From positions 53,813 to 117,812 of the forward strand of contig CALHAX010000021.1 of NCBI GenBank assembly GCA_937931785.1: DNA of 64,000 nucleotides. The letters are read 5' to 3'. This document shows, piece by piece, positions 8,990 to 17,245 of the stretch. Origin of the DNA: an uncultured Hyphomicrobiaceae bacterium. GTDB taxonomy: Bacteria; Pseudomonadota; Alphaproteobacteria; Rhizobiales; CALHAX01. Every line of letters begins with the position of its first letter. Within the stretch, counting starts at the first letter, position 1. A model generated the notes under the pieces. The model was not told the DNA's origin and made no database searches. It saw nothing but the letters and a program-made list of their open reading frames with translations. Both the position numbers and the translations under genes were made by a program.

Positions 8990-9661
8990 TCAGTCGATCC
9001 CGTGCATTGCCTTTTCGCACGACGCCCATTCCGCCGGTGAACCGCCAAACGGATTCATGACGTGTTCCTGGTATGCCGGGCGATCACACAAGCGCTTGTA
9101 CCATGCCTCAATGTTTGGAAGCGATGGCCGTTCGATGTCGAGGTTGAAATAGCGATACATGGCTGCACCGAGTGGGAGGTCGGCCATGGTCAACGTATCG
9201 CCTGCAAGGAACGGAACATCGCCAAGACGGTTGTCTGCTATTTTCAACGTTTGCCCGGCCTTGATGGCCTGGGCTTCAACAGCCTTCATGTCGCGTTGCT
9301 CCGGCTCGGTCCGCACGAGCCCCCAGAACACCGGGAAGTACGAAGGAATCGCAGTGCCGCTGCTCCATTCCATCCACTGGTCGGCAATCGCAATCTGTTG
9401 CGGATCTTCTGGCTTCAAAGTACCGAGGCCATATGCATTCGCCAGATGACGTATGATGGCCTGGGACTCCCAAAGGGCAAAACCATTGTCACGAATGGTA
9501 GGAACGAGGCAGTTCGGGTTCATCTTACCGTATTCCTCGGTGTCGAGGCCGCCGAACGAACCGCCGGCGTTGTGGCGAACATGCTTCAAGCCCAATTCGC
9601 CGATAGCCCACATCACGGGGACGACATTACTTGAGTTTTTTCGTCCCCAGACTTCGAGCAT
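8990..9661 (-). CDS. Glutathione S-transferase family protein
   Basis: A 223-residue protein with a thioredoxin-like N-terminal domain (MLEVWGRKNSSNVVPVMW..., cis-Pro in CLVPTIRDN, glutathione-binding WESQAIIRHLA) and an all-helical C-terminal domain (PFLAGDTLTMADLPLGA). RKNSSN near the N-terminus is consistent with Ser-type activation as in beta/theta-like GSTs. It conjugates or otherwise uses glutathione in the cytosol; the substrate is unknown. It starts at ATG 9661 with AGGAAAT upstream and lies between the LLM oxidoreductase and crtY, which suggests co-transcription. Confidence 0.9.
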   Translation of the reverse strand: MLEVWGRKNSSNVVPVMWAIGELGLKHVRHNAGGSFGGLDTEEYGKMNPNCLVPTIRDNGFALWESQAIIRHLANAYGLGTLKPEDPQQIAIADQWMEWSSGTAIPSYFPVFWGLVRTEPEQRDMKAVEAQAIKAGQTLKIADNRLGDVPFLAGDTLTMADLPLGAAMYRYFNLDIERPSLPNIEAWYKRLCDRPAYQEHVMNPFGGSPAEWASCEKAMHGID

Positions 9662-9691
9662 TTCTAATATTTCCTATTTCAGACTGAGATT

Positions 9692-10846
9692 TCACAAAGC
9701 GAATTTCGGACACACGTGTTCGGCAAGGCGATCCATGCTGGCAGTAATCTTCTCGTACGGGAACCCCGGAAATTGCTGCAACAGCATGATGTGCTTCAGA
9801 CCGATCTCTTCCTGGTACATCTGGATTTTTTCTGTGACGTACTGCGCATCACCAACCCAGATCAGATCATGCTTCATCAGAAAATCGAACCAGTCGGCTT
9901 CGAGATCATCGGCGCTCGGTGTCTGACCTTTGGAGAGATAGGATGCGCGCGCCCATTCACCGCCGGGACGCGACCCACCAAGAAACTCGTAGTAGCTGTT
10001 GATGGATGAGCGGACATCTTTGGCCGCCTGCTCCATGGAGTCCGCGACATAGATTACGACACACAGTCCAACGCCTTCGCCAACCGGAACGGTGCGACCA
10101 AGCCGTTGTGAGGCCGCATCAGAATAGGCCGTCCACGCAGCTGTGATCGCGTCGCGCGGACTGGACATGCCAATGACATTGAAGCCACGTTCGCCCGCCT
10201 CAGTATAGGTCGGTGGCGCGTTCGACATGAGCCAAACCGGTGGATGCGGATCCTGATAGGGGCGGGGGTGAATATACATTGCCTTATACTCCCCATCGGG
10301 CGCGTGATAGCGTTCGTCCAGCGGATGAAGGAAGCGGTTGGTTTCGTGCCATCCGGGCACTGGAAACTTGTAGAACTCGCCCTCAAATGTGAATGGATCT
10401 TCCGTCCAGGCTTTCAGGACAATTTCGAGCGTTTCCTTGAACAAGCGGAAATTCCTGTCCGCATCACGACGGTCTGCGTCGGCGTTGAACTGCACGCAAA
10501 CGCGCTCGTTGATGCCGCGGGCGACGCCAAAATCAACGCGCCCCTCCGTCATGTTATCGAGCAGTGCCACGTCCTCAGCGACACGCAACGGATGCCAGTC
10601 TGGCAAAACGACAGGCGCTTGTCCGACACGCATTTTCTTGGCGTGGGCTGCCAGGTCAGCGCCCAGAAGGATGGGGTTGGTTGGTGCGTTCAGGTAACCG
10701 TTCTGGGCGAAATGATGCTCTGTGAGCCAGACCGTCGTGAAATCCGCCTGCTCCGCGATGGCTGTCTGCTCCCGCATCATTCGAACGACACGATCCCACG
10801 GAATGGTTTCACCGGGATTGAAGAATGGAACGAAATCGAACCGCAT
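9692..10846 (-). CDS. LLM-class flavin-dependent oxidoreductase
   Basis: A 384-residue luciferase-like monooxygenase-family protein (TIM barrel, FMN or F420 user). Family signatures are FTTVWLTEHHFA near residue 40, the APVVLPDWHPLRVAEDVALL stretch and GRVDFGVARG. I placed the start at ATG 10846, preceded by AGGACAGG; a TTG six codons upstream is possible. The family oxidises alkanes, sulfonates and other small organics with a partner flavin reductase, which is not visible nearby. Its place beside a tautomerase and a GST suggests degradation of a small molecule, but the substrate cannot be read. Confidence 0.88.
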   Translation of the reverse strand: MRFDFVPFFNPGETIPWDRVVRMMREQTAIAEQADFTTVWLTEHHFAQNGYLNAPTNPILLGADLAAHAKKMRVGQAPVVLPDWHPLRVAEDVALLDNMTEGRVDFGVARGINERVCVQFNADADRRDADRNFRLFKETLEIVLKAWTEDPFTFEGEFYKFPVPGWHETNRFLHPLDERYHAPDGEYKAMYIHPRPYQDPHPPVWLMSNAPPTYTEAGERGFNVIGMSSPRDAITAAWTAYSDAASQRLGRTVPVGEGVGLCVVIYVADSMEQAAKDVRSSINSYYEFLGGSRPGGEWARASYLSKGQTPSADDLEADWFDFLMKHDLIWVGDAQYVTEKIQMYQEEIGLKHIMLLQQFPGFPYEKITASMDRLAEHVCPKFAL

Positions 10847-10880
10847 TGCCCTGTCCTGCCTCAATGATCTTCAACGCCAC

Positions 10881-11066
10881 CTATTTCTCGGACAGAAGTT
10901 TTCCACCAACCGCCCAGTGGCGCGCTTCCTTCTCCTCAATGATCACCGTGACACTTTCCGGTGTCCCCCCGCACGTTTCGAGAAAAGCGTCTGTGACCCT
11001 GGCTGCCATGGCCTTTTTCTGGTCATCGGTGCGGCCTTGAAACATCTCAACCCGGATCAATGGCAT
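10881..11066 (-). CDS. 4-oxalocrotonate tautomerase family protein
   Basis: A 61-residue small tautomerase. The catalytic N-terminal proline is in place directly after the start (MPLIRVEMFQGRT). DQKKAMAARVTDAF and ESVTVIIEE follow the 4-OT/DmpI pattern. Such proteins assemble as hexamers and isomerise 2-hydroxymuconate-type enols in aromatic breakdown. The start ATG has GGGAG 10 nt upstream. It lies 34 nt upstream of the LLM oxidoreductase and 51 nt downstream of the alpha/beta hydrolase on the same strand, probably in one transcript. True substrate unknown. Confidence 0.88.
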   Translation of the reverse strand: MPLIRVEMFQGRTDDQKKAMAARVTDAFLETCGGTPESVTVIIEEKEARHWAVGGKLLSEK

Positions 11067-11117
11067 GTGAATTTACTCCCTGAAACTACGTGAATTTATT
11101 TGCTGTTGGCTGGCGTC

Positions 11118-11972
11118 TTAACGCAACCAGTCATGAACTTTACCGAAGATCGCACTGTCGCTGTCCGCAAGGCGTTCAACGACACCGAAGTGGTCGACGT
11201 CTGGTTCCGCGTGATAGCCGATCGACGGATCGTACTTGCGCCATTCTTCAACGAAGCGATCCGTTTGCCAGTGAAACTCTGGTGTTTCGCCACCGCCCAA
11301 CGTGACCAGGATTGGTGCTTTCATGTTCGGCTTCAGGAACTGCGGGCTGATCCGTGCGGCGATTTCGGTGTCGAGGCCGAGTGCATCTGCGATCGTCGTC
11401 TGGCGGATTGGCGCGAGTTGGTACAGGCCACTTATCGGAATACCTGTCTTGAGAATGTCGGCGGGCAGATCGGGTGCAAACCGCATCCAATCCGTTGCAA
11501 GAAGCATAGCCGTCAGATGTCCCCCCGCGGAGTGACCTGACAAATTGATGCGATCAGCTGAAATTCCAAGATCCGCCGCATTGCGCCACAACCAGGCAAC
11601 AGCTGTGCGGTGCTTGTCGACCATGCCTTCCATTGTGGCGGATGGGCAAAGTTCATAACCGACAAGCGCAACATCGACTCCCGCTTGCAGGAAAGATTCC
11701 GCCACGAAGCTGTAGACCGACTTGTCGCCGCGCTGCCAGTAACCACCGTGAATAAACACGAACAGAGGCGCCCCGGGTTTGCCGCAGCGAAAAACATCAA
11801 GCTTGTCGCGATCACCGGTATCGTATGGCTGGTCCAGAACGGAGTCGACCTTACTTGCGAACGTGGCACTTCGCTGCGACCAGTTCTCGATCAATCCGTC
11901 GAAGTCATCGACGAGCAGACGCACATTGTAACCAGCTTCAAGGGCAGTATCGACGGGTATTTCTCGGCGCAT
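11118..11972 (-). CDS. Alpha/beta hydrolase (arylformamidase/esterase-like)
   Basis: A 284-residue serine hydrolase of the hormone-sensitive-lipase/kynurenine-formamidase-like group. The oxyanion motif is HGGYWQRGDK and the nucleophile elbow is GHSAGGHL (Ser about 145). A late HFGVVERL histidine probably completes the triad. ATG 11972 is chosen over a TTG six codons upstream; neither has a strong ribosome-binding site. It is the first gene of the five-gene minus-strand run ending in crtY. KynB-like activity is possible, but no other kynurenine gene is nearby. Confidence 0.82.
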   Translation of the reverse strand: MRREIPVDTALEAGYNVRLLVDDFDGLIENWSQRSATFASKVDSVLDQPYDTGDRDKLDVFRCGKPGAPLFVFIHGGYWQRGDKSVYSFVAESFLQAGVDVALVGYELCPSATMEGMVDKHRTAVAWLWRNAADLGISADRINLSGHSAGGHLTAMLLATDWMRFAPDLPADILKTGIPISGLYQLAPIRQTTIADALGLDTEIAARISPQFLKPNMKAPILVTLGGGETPEFHWQTDRFVEEWRKYDPSIGYHAEPDVDHFGVVERLADSDSAIFGKVHDWLR

Positions 11973-12354
11973 GGGCAACTCGCAGGGCAAGATTTGAGAC
12001 GCGAGTGAGACACAAATATCACCAGCCTGTCCAGCGGATTTCGTTCACATCAAACGCCTTCAAGAGAGCCGCTGCATTCACATTGCTATGTCACTGCACC
12101 TCTGGTCGCCTCGGCTTATTCCTGGAAATCTCACGTTCGTCCCTGTGCGGAAAGCCACAGACAATCCGTATGGAAACATGCTTTTTCAGCCGGGGTTCAA
12201 TTTTCTGTACCTCCCTGGTCGGGTGAAGGGGTGGGATGGCATTTCAAGCGGTGCTATTCATCTTGGGAGTCCGCGCTACCTCGAAAGATGGCCCCTCTGG
12301 CGTCTTTCGGGGTACGGGCCAGCCTGCTTGCATGTCTCCAGTTTGATCGTCTCG
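11973..12354. other. Gene-free interval with one hairpin
   Basis: No convincing gene lies between the alpha/beta hydrolase start and the ligase stop. It should contain the promoter of the hydrolase run, but no clear -35/-10 pair could be picked. A 14-bp stem with two G-U pairs is formed by 12277-12290 and 12301-12314 in plus-strand RNA (arms TACCTCGAAAGATG and CGTCTTTCGGGGTA). The wobble pairs make it more stable on the plus strand than on the minus, so it may belong to a small RNA or be degenerate. Confidence 0.4.
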
Positions 12355-14001
12355 TCAAAGAAGAGACAGTTGCTCTCCTTCCTGCTGGCCCGATGTTTCG
12401 TCACCGTTTGCAAGTTCGGTCTCACCGATAAGTGCCATGACCGTTTCCAGGCGATCTGCCTCCTCTACCGGTTTGTCCCAGCGAATGCGATGAATGCGTG
12501 GAAACCGCATCGCAACGCCTGATTTGTGGCGCGGCGAACGATGAACTGCATCGAACGCCACCTCGAATACGATACCCGGGGCGACGCTACGTACAGGACC
12601 AAAGCGCTGCAACGTGTTGCCACGAACCCACTTGTCGACCTGGCGCAACTCTTTGTCGGTGAAACCTGAATAGGCCTTTCCGACCGGCACAAGTTCGTCG
12701 TCTGCATCTTCATGGGTAACCCAGACCCCGAACGTATAGTCCGAATAGAACGATGATCGCTTTCCGCTCCCCCGTTCTGCATACATCAACACTGTATCAA
12801 GCGTGAGTGGCGCACGTTTCCATTTGAACCAGTGGCCCTTGGGGCGTCCTGCCAAATACGGACTTTCCCTGCGCTTCAGCATCAGGCCTTCAATGCCGTT
12901 CGTGCGTGTATCGTTCCAGATTTCCTTCAACGCATTTCGGTCGTTGACAATCACCGTTGGCGACAGGTCAAGTCGAGGATTTGGATGTGTCTTGCTCCAG
13001 GCTTCCAGATGTTTTCGCCGCACATGCCATGCTTCCTCGCGCAGATCGATATCGCCATCACGCAGGATGTCGTACAATCGAACATGCGCTGGAAAATCTT
13101 TGAGCATTTTCGCAGACACGACCTTGCGATTGAGACGCTGCTGCAAATCGTTGAATGGGGCGATGATATTCCCCCGCATGACCAGAAGTTCACCGTCGAG
13201 CACCAAATTGCCTGTGATTGTCCGGACGATATCGGGGAACGCACGACCGATGTCGTCCCCGCTGCGTGAGTAAAGTCGAACGTCACCGTTGGCCGCAGAC
13301 AACTGGACACGAATGCCGTCCCACTTCCATTCGGCGACAAAGGCGTCCACATCAAGTGTTTCGAGGTCCTTGTCTTCCAATGGATTGGCCAGCATGAGAG
13401 GACGAAAAACTGGCAAGCCCGTGATGTCTGGCACGTCTGCCACACCATCCAGCCATGCGAACAGTGATCCATAGGGCGCTGAGAGGCCATGCCACACCTC
13501 CTCTATCTCGGCGACGTCCTTGCCGCCGTGCTGGGCCGCAGCCTGTTTCGCAAGGCGTGCTGACACGCCGACTCGCAGGCCACCGGTCAGGAGCTTCAGC
13601 AGTGCCCAACGTCCGTTGGTATCGAGCATGTCGAGCCATGCGGCAAGTCTTTCCGGGATCGCGTACCTGTCCGCAGTCCGGATGGTTTCAATGACATCGG
13701 CAAGCGGTGGGCCTTGCTCGGGACGATCCGACTCAGGCCAAAGCAACGCAACGGTTTCTGCGGTATCACCCACATAATCGCGTGACAGTCGATAAAGTTC
13801 AGGATCCACGCGTCCGTCGAGCAGTTGCGCGAAAGTACGGCGGACTGGTATCGCAATGTCCAGATCACCGGCCAGTGCGGCAAGAGCCCAGCCACGATCC
13901 GGGTCAGGCGTGCGCGCAAAATAGTCTGCAATCAACGCCAGCTTGGCATTGCGGGACGGCGTGTAGACCAGACGATCCAGAAGTGTAGCAAAGGCGTGCA
14001 C
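12355..14001 (-). CDS. ATP-dependent DNA ligase of the bacterial repair type (ligase/exonuclease pair)
   Basis: A 548-residue ATP-dependent ligase. The adenylated lysine is K226 in EWKWDGIR; downstream motifs include LYSRSGDD (motif Ia), LVLDGELLV (motif III), IEGLMLKRRESPY (motif IV) and GHWFKWKR (motif V). An N-terminal DNA-binding domain precedes them and an OB-fold region follows. I chose GTG 14001 (MHAFATLLDRLVYTPSRNAK), which matches the family N-terminus; the frame stays open upstream without family character. The ligase-associated exonuclease lies nearby at 14,999-16,030, separated by a divergent desaturase. The family is implicated in repair of DNA damage such as cisplatin lesions. 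Confidence 0.92.
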   Translation of the reverse strand: MHAFATLLDRLVYTPSRNAKLALIADYFARTPDPDRGWALAALAGDLDIAIPVRRTFAQLLDGRVDPELYRLSRDYVGDTAETVALLWPESDRPEQGPPLADVIETIRTADRYAIPERLAAWLDMLDTNGRWALLKLLTGGLRVGVSARLAKQAAAQHGGKDVAEIEEVWHGLSAPYGSLFAWLDGVADVPDITGLPVFRPLMLANPLEDKDLETLDVDAFVAEWKWDGIRVQLSAANGDVRLYSRSGDDIGRAFPDIVRTITGNLVLDGELLVMRGNIIAPFNDLQQRLNRKVVSAKMLKDFPAHVRLYDILRDGDIDLREEAWHVRRKHLEAWSKTHPNPRLDLSPTVIVNDRNALKEIWNDTRTNGIEGLMLKRRESPYLAGRPKGHWFKWKRAPLTLDTVLMYAERGSGKRSSFYSDYTFGVWVTHEDADDELVPVGKAYSGFTDKELRQVDKWVRGNTLQRFGPVRSVAPGIVFEVAFDAVHRSPRHKSGVAMRFPRIHRIRWDKPVEEADRLETVMALIGETELANGDETSGQQEGEQLSLL

Positions 14002-14069
14002 GGGCTTGTTTTTGTTTTCCGTTCTGGCGAGCGGGGCTATGATCGAAGCATCTACAAAGAGGATAACAC

Positions 14070-15002
14070 GTGAATACCGGTCCAGGCGCAACCACCCATA
14101 AGGACATCATTGCCGGGTTGACATCTGATCAACGTACGATGCTTCTGGCCCGCTCGGATCTTTCTGGCGTCTTGCAACTGGCGCGTCATGCAGGCGCTTT
14201 GGCCCTGACAGGATGCTGGATTGCATTGTCCTGGCCGGGATGGCCGTTTGTCTTGGTGGTGCATGGCATTCTGATCGTATTTCTTTTCACGGCGCTGCAC
14301 GAAACCGTTCACGAAACCGCTTTTGCAAGCCGATGGCTGAACCGGATGGTTGCTGTCACAAGTGGATTTCTTCTGATCCTGCCACCGCGCTGGTTTCGTG
14401 CCTTTCATTTCGCGCACCACAGACACACGAACGACCCGGATCATGATCCTGAACTGGCTGGGCCCCCTATTGTATCGAAATCTGATTACGCGTGGCGGTT
14501 GACGGGGATACCAGTCTGGATCGAGCATGTAAAAGGACTGGTCAAAATCGCGCACGGCATCGATCTGGAAGATTTTGTTCCAGACCGCGCACAACAGAGC
14601 GCTGTTGCAGAGGCTCGTGCCTTTCTTGCTTCCTACCTCGTGCTGCTTGCCGGCTCCGTTGTGACAGGGTCAACGATCCTGCTCTGGCTCTGGATTGTTC
14701 CTGCACTCTTCGGGCAACCGTTCTTGCGAGCCTATCTGATGGCCGAGCATACGCTGTGTCCACACGTGGGAAACATGCTCATCAATTCAAGAACGACGTT
14801 CACGAACCGGGGTGTTCGCGCGCTCGCCTGGAACATGCCCTTTCATGCCGAACATCACAGCTACCCGAGCGTCCCGTTTCACAAGCTGCCCGCGTTCCAT
14901 GAGATCATCCGCACAAAGCTGGGAACGACTGCGGAAGGATATCGCGCGTTTCATACTGAGGTGCTTGCTTCGACCCGGCCAGGTCAGTCGGCTGTAGACT
15001 AG
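14070..15002 (+). CDS. Membrane fatty acid desaturase family protein
   Basis: A 310-residue membrane di-iron desaturase. Three histidine boxes are visible: HETVHETAF (about residue 77), HFAHHRHTND (about 113) and HAEHHSYPSVPFHK (about 259), with hydrophobic helices between (for example LVLLAGSVVTGSTILLWLW). It starts at GTG 14070 with AAGAGGA 7 nt upstream. It is divergent from the DNA ligase and overlaps the stop of the exonuclease by 4 nt on the opposite strand, so it is wedged between two repair genes. Acyl substrate and double-bond position are unknown; a carotenoid hydroxylase or ketolase is less likely from the box pattern. Confidence 0.87.
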   Translation: MNTGPGATTHKDIIAGLTSDQRTMLLARSDLSGVLQLARHAGALALTGCWIALSWPGWPFVLVVHGILIVFLFTALHETVHETAFASRWLNRMVAVTSGFLLILPPRWFRAFHFAHHRHTNDPDHDPELAGPPIVSKSDYAWRLTGIPVWIEHVKGLVKIAHGIDLEDFVPDRAQQSAVAEARAFLASYLVLLAGSVVTGSTILLWLWIVPALFGQPFLRAYLMAEHTLCPHVGNMLINSRTTFTNRGVRALAWNMPFHAEHHSYPSVPFHKLPAFHEIIRTKLGTTAEGYRAFHTEVLASTRPGQSAVD

Positions 15003-16030
15003 GGTGCCACGTCTTCGCTGTCGTCCTCATCCTCACGTCCGACAAGTGCAAGTGCGCGGGCCTTCTTGCCCATCTTCGTGATCTGATGGCAAAGGGCGTC
15101 TTCTCGTCCGTGCGTGACCCAGACCTCCCGTGCCCCGGTCTCCTTGATAGTCTGGATCAGCTCCGGCCAGTCCGCGTGATCCGAAATGATGAGTGGCAAC
15201 TCAACGCCGCGTTGGCGGGCGCGCCCCCGAACACGCATCCAACCTGACGCGAAGCATGTCACCGCATCAGGCAGCCGCCGTGACCAACGATCCTGCAATG
15301 CGCTTGGCGGTGCCATAACGATGGAACCAGCCATATCTTTTTTCTCTGCACCCGCAACAGGCAGAAGTTCACCAAGTTCGATACCCTGTTCCTGATAGAA
15401 CGCGCACATCTTCTCCGTCGCGCCATGAAGCCAGATCGGGGCGTCGTGTCCCGCGGCACGGATGAGGGCAATCAGACGCTGACACTTGCCAAGGCCATAC
15501 GCGCCGATCAAATGCGCGCGTTCCGGCTGCTCCGCGACAGATGTCAAAAGACGGGCAATCTCCCGGTCGTCCGGCTCGTGACGAAACACAGGAAGGCCGA
15601 AGGTTGCCTCGGTGACAAACAGGTCGCAGGGAACGACTTCGAAGGATGCACATGTGGGATCTGGCCTGCGCTTGTAGTCCCCTGACACGACGGCGCGCTG
15701 CCCCTGCCATTCGATGACCACTTGCATGCTTCCAAGCACGTGCCCCGCTGGTGCGAGCCAGACATCGACATCACCCATCGTGACGACTTCACCGGACACC
15801 ATCGCGTGGTGATGCTGTCCCGCCTGTTGCACCAGTCGCAGGTTCATGATGGCCAGCGTTTCTGGCGAAGCATACACGTGCTTGTGGCTTGGCCTTGCGT
15901 GGTCTGCATGACCGTGCGTCACGATCGCGGTTTCGGTGGCGCGATGCGGATCGATGTGGAACGCACCCGGCGCGCAGTAGAGGCCGGTTTCATCCGGATA
16001 GAGCCAGGTTTCAAATTGTTCGGGCGTCAT
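14999..16030 (-). CDS. Ligase-associated DNA exonuclease (metallo-beta-lactamase fold)
   Basis: A 343-residue metallo-beta-lactamase/beta-CASP-type nuclease. The metal-binding motif H39-G-H-A-D-H44 is in TAIVTHGHADHARP; further ligands are in APAGHVLGSMQ and VVSGDYKRR, and a late histidine is in LIISDHADW. GAYGLGKCQRLI and VWVTHGRED are typical of the exonuclease partner encoded with the ATP-dependent ligase. The acidic tail EDEDDSEDVAP is likely unstructured. It starts at ATG 16030. The helicase (Lhr) and metallophosphoesterase sometimes encoded with this pair are not in the window. Confidence 0.9.
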   Translation of the reverse strand: MTPEQFETWLYPDETGLYCAPGAFHIDPHRATETAIVTHGHADHARPSHKHVYASPETLAIMNLRLVQQAGQHHHAMVSGEVVTMGDVDVWLAPAGHVLGSMQVVIEWQGQRAVVSGDYKRRPDPTCASFEVVPCDLFVTEATFGLPVFRHEPDDREIARLLTSVAEQPERAHLIGAYGLGKCQRLIALIRAAGHDAPIWLHGATEKMCAFYQEQGIELGELLPVAGAEKKDMAGSIVMAPPSALQDRWSRRLPDAVTCFASGWMRVRGRARQRGVELPLIISDHADWPELIQTIKETGAREVWVTHGREDALCHQITKMGKKARALALVGREDEDDSEDVAP

Positions 16031-16228
16031 GATCGAGAGACTCTCGCCGTGAACGCGGACCAGGTCAAACGCTCAAAACACAACCCATGGAAGAATTTAC
16101 ATCTTCATGTATTCTTAGGTTGAATTACAGGTCGTTATTATCTCTGCACGCTTCATTGATTTCTAGACACCGTTATTACTTAATATCATTCTTGTTATTA
16201 CTTCACTTTAAAATTTTGATACTCAACC
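16031..16228. promoter_or_regulatory. AT-rich promoter region upstream of the BcsS-like gene
   Basis: About 150 bp from 16,080 are markedly richer in A and T than the surrounding sequence, with short runs such as TTATTACTTAATATC and CTTTAAAATTTTGATAC. No single -35/-10 pair is decisive. The region precedes an envelope gene with a TTG start and no clear ribosome-binding site, and could hold a strongly regulated promoter. No open frame in it resembles a gene. Confidence 0.35.
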
Positions 16229-17005
16229 TTGAACCAATACAGCAAAATTTTCTTGTTATTGTCTGCGCTTGCGGCAAGTCCAGCGTTCGCGTCGCCTGCA
16301 TTGGTTTTGCCCGGGCAAGCGATTGAAGAGGGTTGGGATGCTACTGTTGAGACGCCACCACGATGGGACAGTTGGTCGGGATACGCGCTGACAGCTGAAA
16401 CGTCGACAGGATTTGGCGGCGTGACGTATGCCCTCAACGGTGACAAGTCTCGCGACGGTTGGCGCATTCGTCTGGAGGGCGGCAGCGGAACATATGGATA
16501 TTCAAGCTCCCGCACCGATGGGCTCAACGAATTCAGTGTCGACTTCACCGGACAGTCGACATTCGGCAGCGCCCTGATTGGCTATCAGTGGCAGGACGGG
16601 CCATGGACCACAAAACTGTTCGCCGGTGTCGCGTACCAGAACCATGTGGTTGGACCGATAGATCTCGATAACCCGGTCGTCGGAGAGAAGTGGGGCGGCA
16701 AGATCAGCGCCGAAGGCTGGCGCAATGTCGGGGAAGCATCATTTGCAACCTATGACCTGTCATTCGCAACGCCGTTCTCCTCCTATGCCGGGCAAGTGCG
16801 ATACGGTCAGTCCATCATCGAGAACCTGTGGCTCGGCATCGAAGTTGGCGGCTACGGGAATGCAGAACTCAATGCGGCACGTGCCGGACTGTTCGGGCGA
16901 TGGCGCACGGAGTATGGCACGTTGTGGGTGACGGGCGGTGTCTCCGGCGACTATGATGACCCCACTACGCCGTATGGTTCCGTTATCGTTGTCCGTTCGT
17001 TCTGA
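16229..17005 (+). CDS. BcsS-like outer-membrane beta-barrel protein
   Basis: A 258-residue exported protein with a signal peptide (MNQYSKIFLLLSALAASPAFA). It then carries alternating aromatic/hydrophilic strands (GYALTAETS, YALNGDKSRDGWRIRL, GTYGYSSS, SALIGYQWQ, TKLFAGVAY) and a terminal Phe, as expected for an outer-membrane barrel. The pattern resembles the alphaproteobacterial cellulose-biosynthesis accessory protein BcsS. That family assignment is from memory of the motif pattern and is not certain. No bcsA/bcsB is nearby, although a processive-type GT2 lies at 48.7 kb. The start is TTG 16229, chosen because no better codon precedes the signal peptide. Confidence 0.65.
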   Translation: MNQYSKIFLLLSALAASPAFASPALVLPGQAIEEGWDATVETPPRWDSWSGYALTAETSTGFGGVTYALNGDKSRDGWRIRLEGGSGTYGYSSSRTDGLNEFSVDFTGQSTFGSALIGYQWQDGPWTTKLFAGVAYQNHVVGPIDLDNPVVGEKWGGKISAEGWRNVGEASFATYDLSFATPFSSYAGQVRYGQSIIENLWLGIEVGGYGNAELNAARAGLFGRWRTEYGTLWVTGGVSGDYDDPTTPYGSVIVVRSF

Positions 17006-17050
17006 TCGCGGATCTTGTGTGGTGCAAACCAAAACCAGGTGCGAGCTGCC

Positions 17051-17227
17051 ATGAGTCCGATCGTTGTTACGTGGATTTGCGTCATTGCAACAGGTGCTGT
17101 CGCCTTCCATGGCCTGACTTATCGTGATGCCCGCGGCGAGCGCCCAATTGTTCACCTGTTGTTCGGTGCGATTGCGCTGATGTTCTGCCTGCGCTTCCTG
17201 CTGCTGGACGTATTCGGGCTGTTCTAG
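17051..17227 (+). CDS. Small two-helix membrane protein, unknown
   Basis: A 58-residue protein with two predicted membrane helices (VVTWICVIATGAVAFHG and HLLFGAIALMFCLRFLLLDVFG) joined by a charged loop (RDARGERP). It starts at ATG 17051 with AGGTG about 8 nt upstream; the stop is at 17,225-17,227. It lies 45 nt after the BcsS-like gene on the same strand and 18 bp from the convergent PcfJ-like gene. I do not recognise a family. Small size makes the call moderately certain. Confidence 0.55.
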   Translation: MSPIVVTWICVIATGAVAFHGLTYRDARGERPIVHLLFGAIALMFCLRFLLLDVFGLF

Positions 17228-17245
17228 AAATAAGTACTTTGGTGA

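Noticed and set aside
14070..15002. Desaturase considered as a carotenoid hydroxylase/ketolase partner of crtY
   Set aside because: The histidine boxes and C-terminal HAEHHSYP pattern fit acyl desaturases better, and it is on the opposite strand and 5 kb away.
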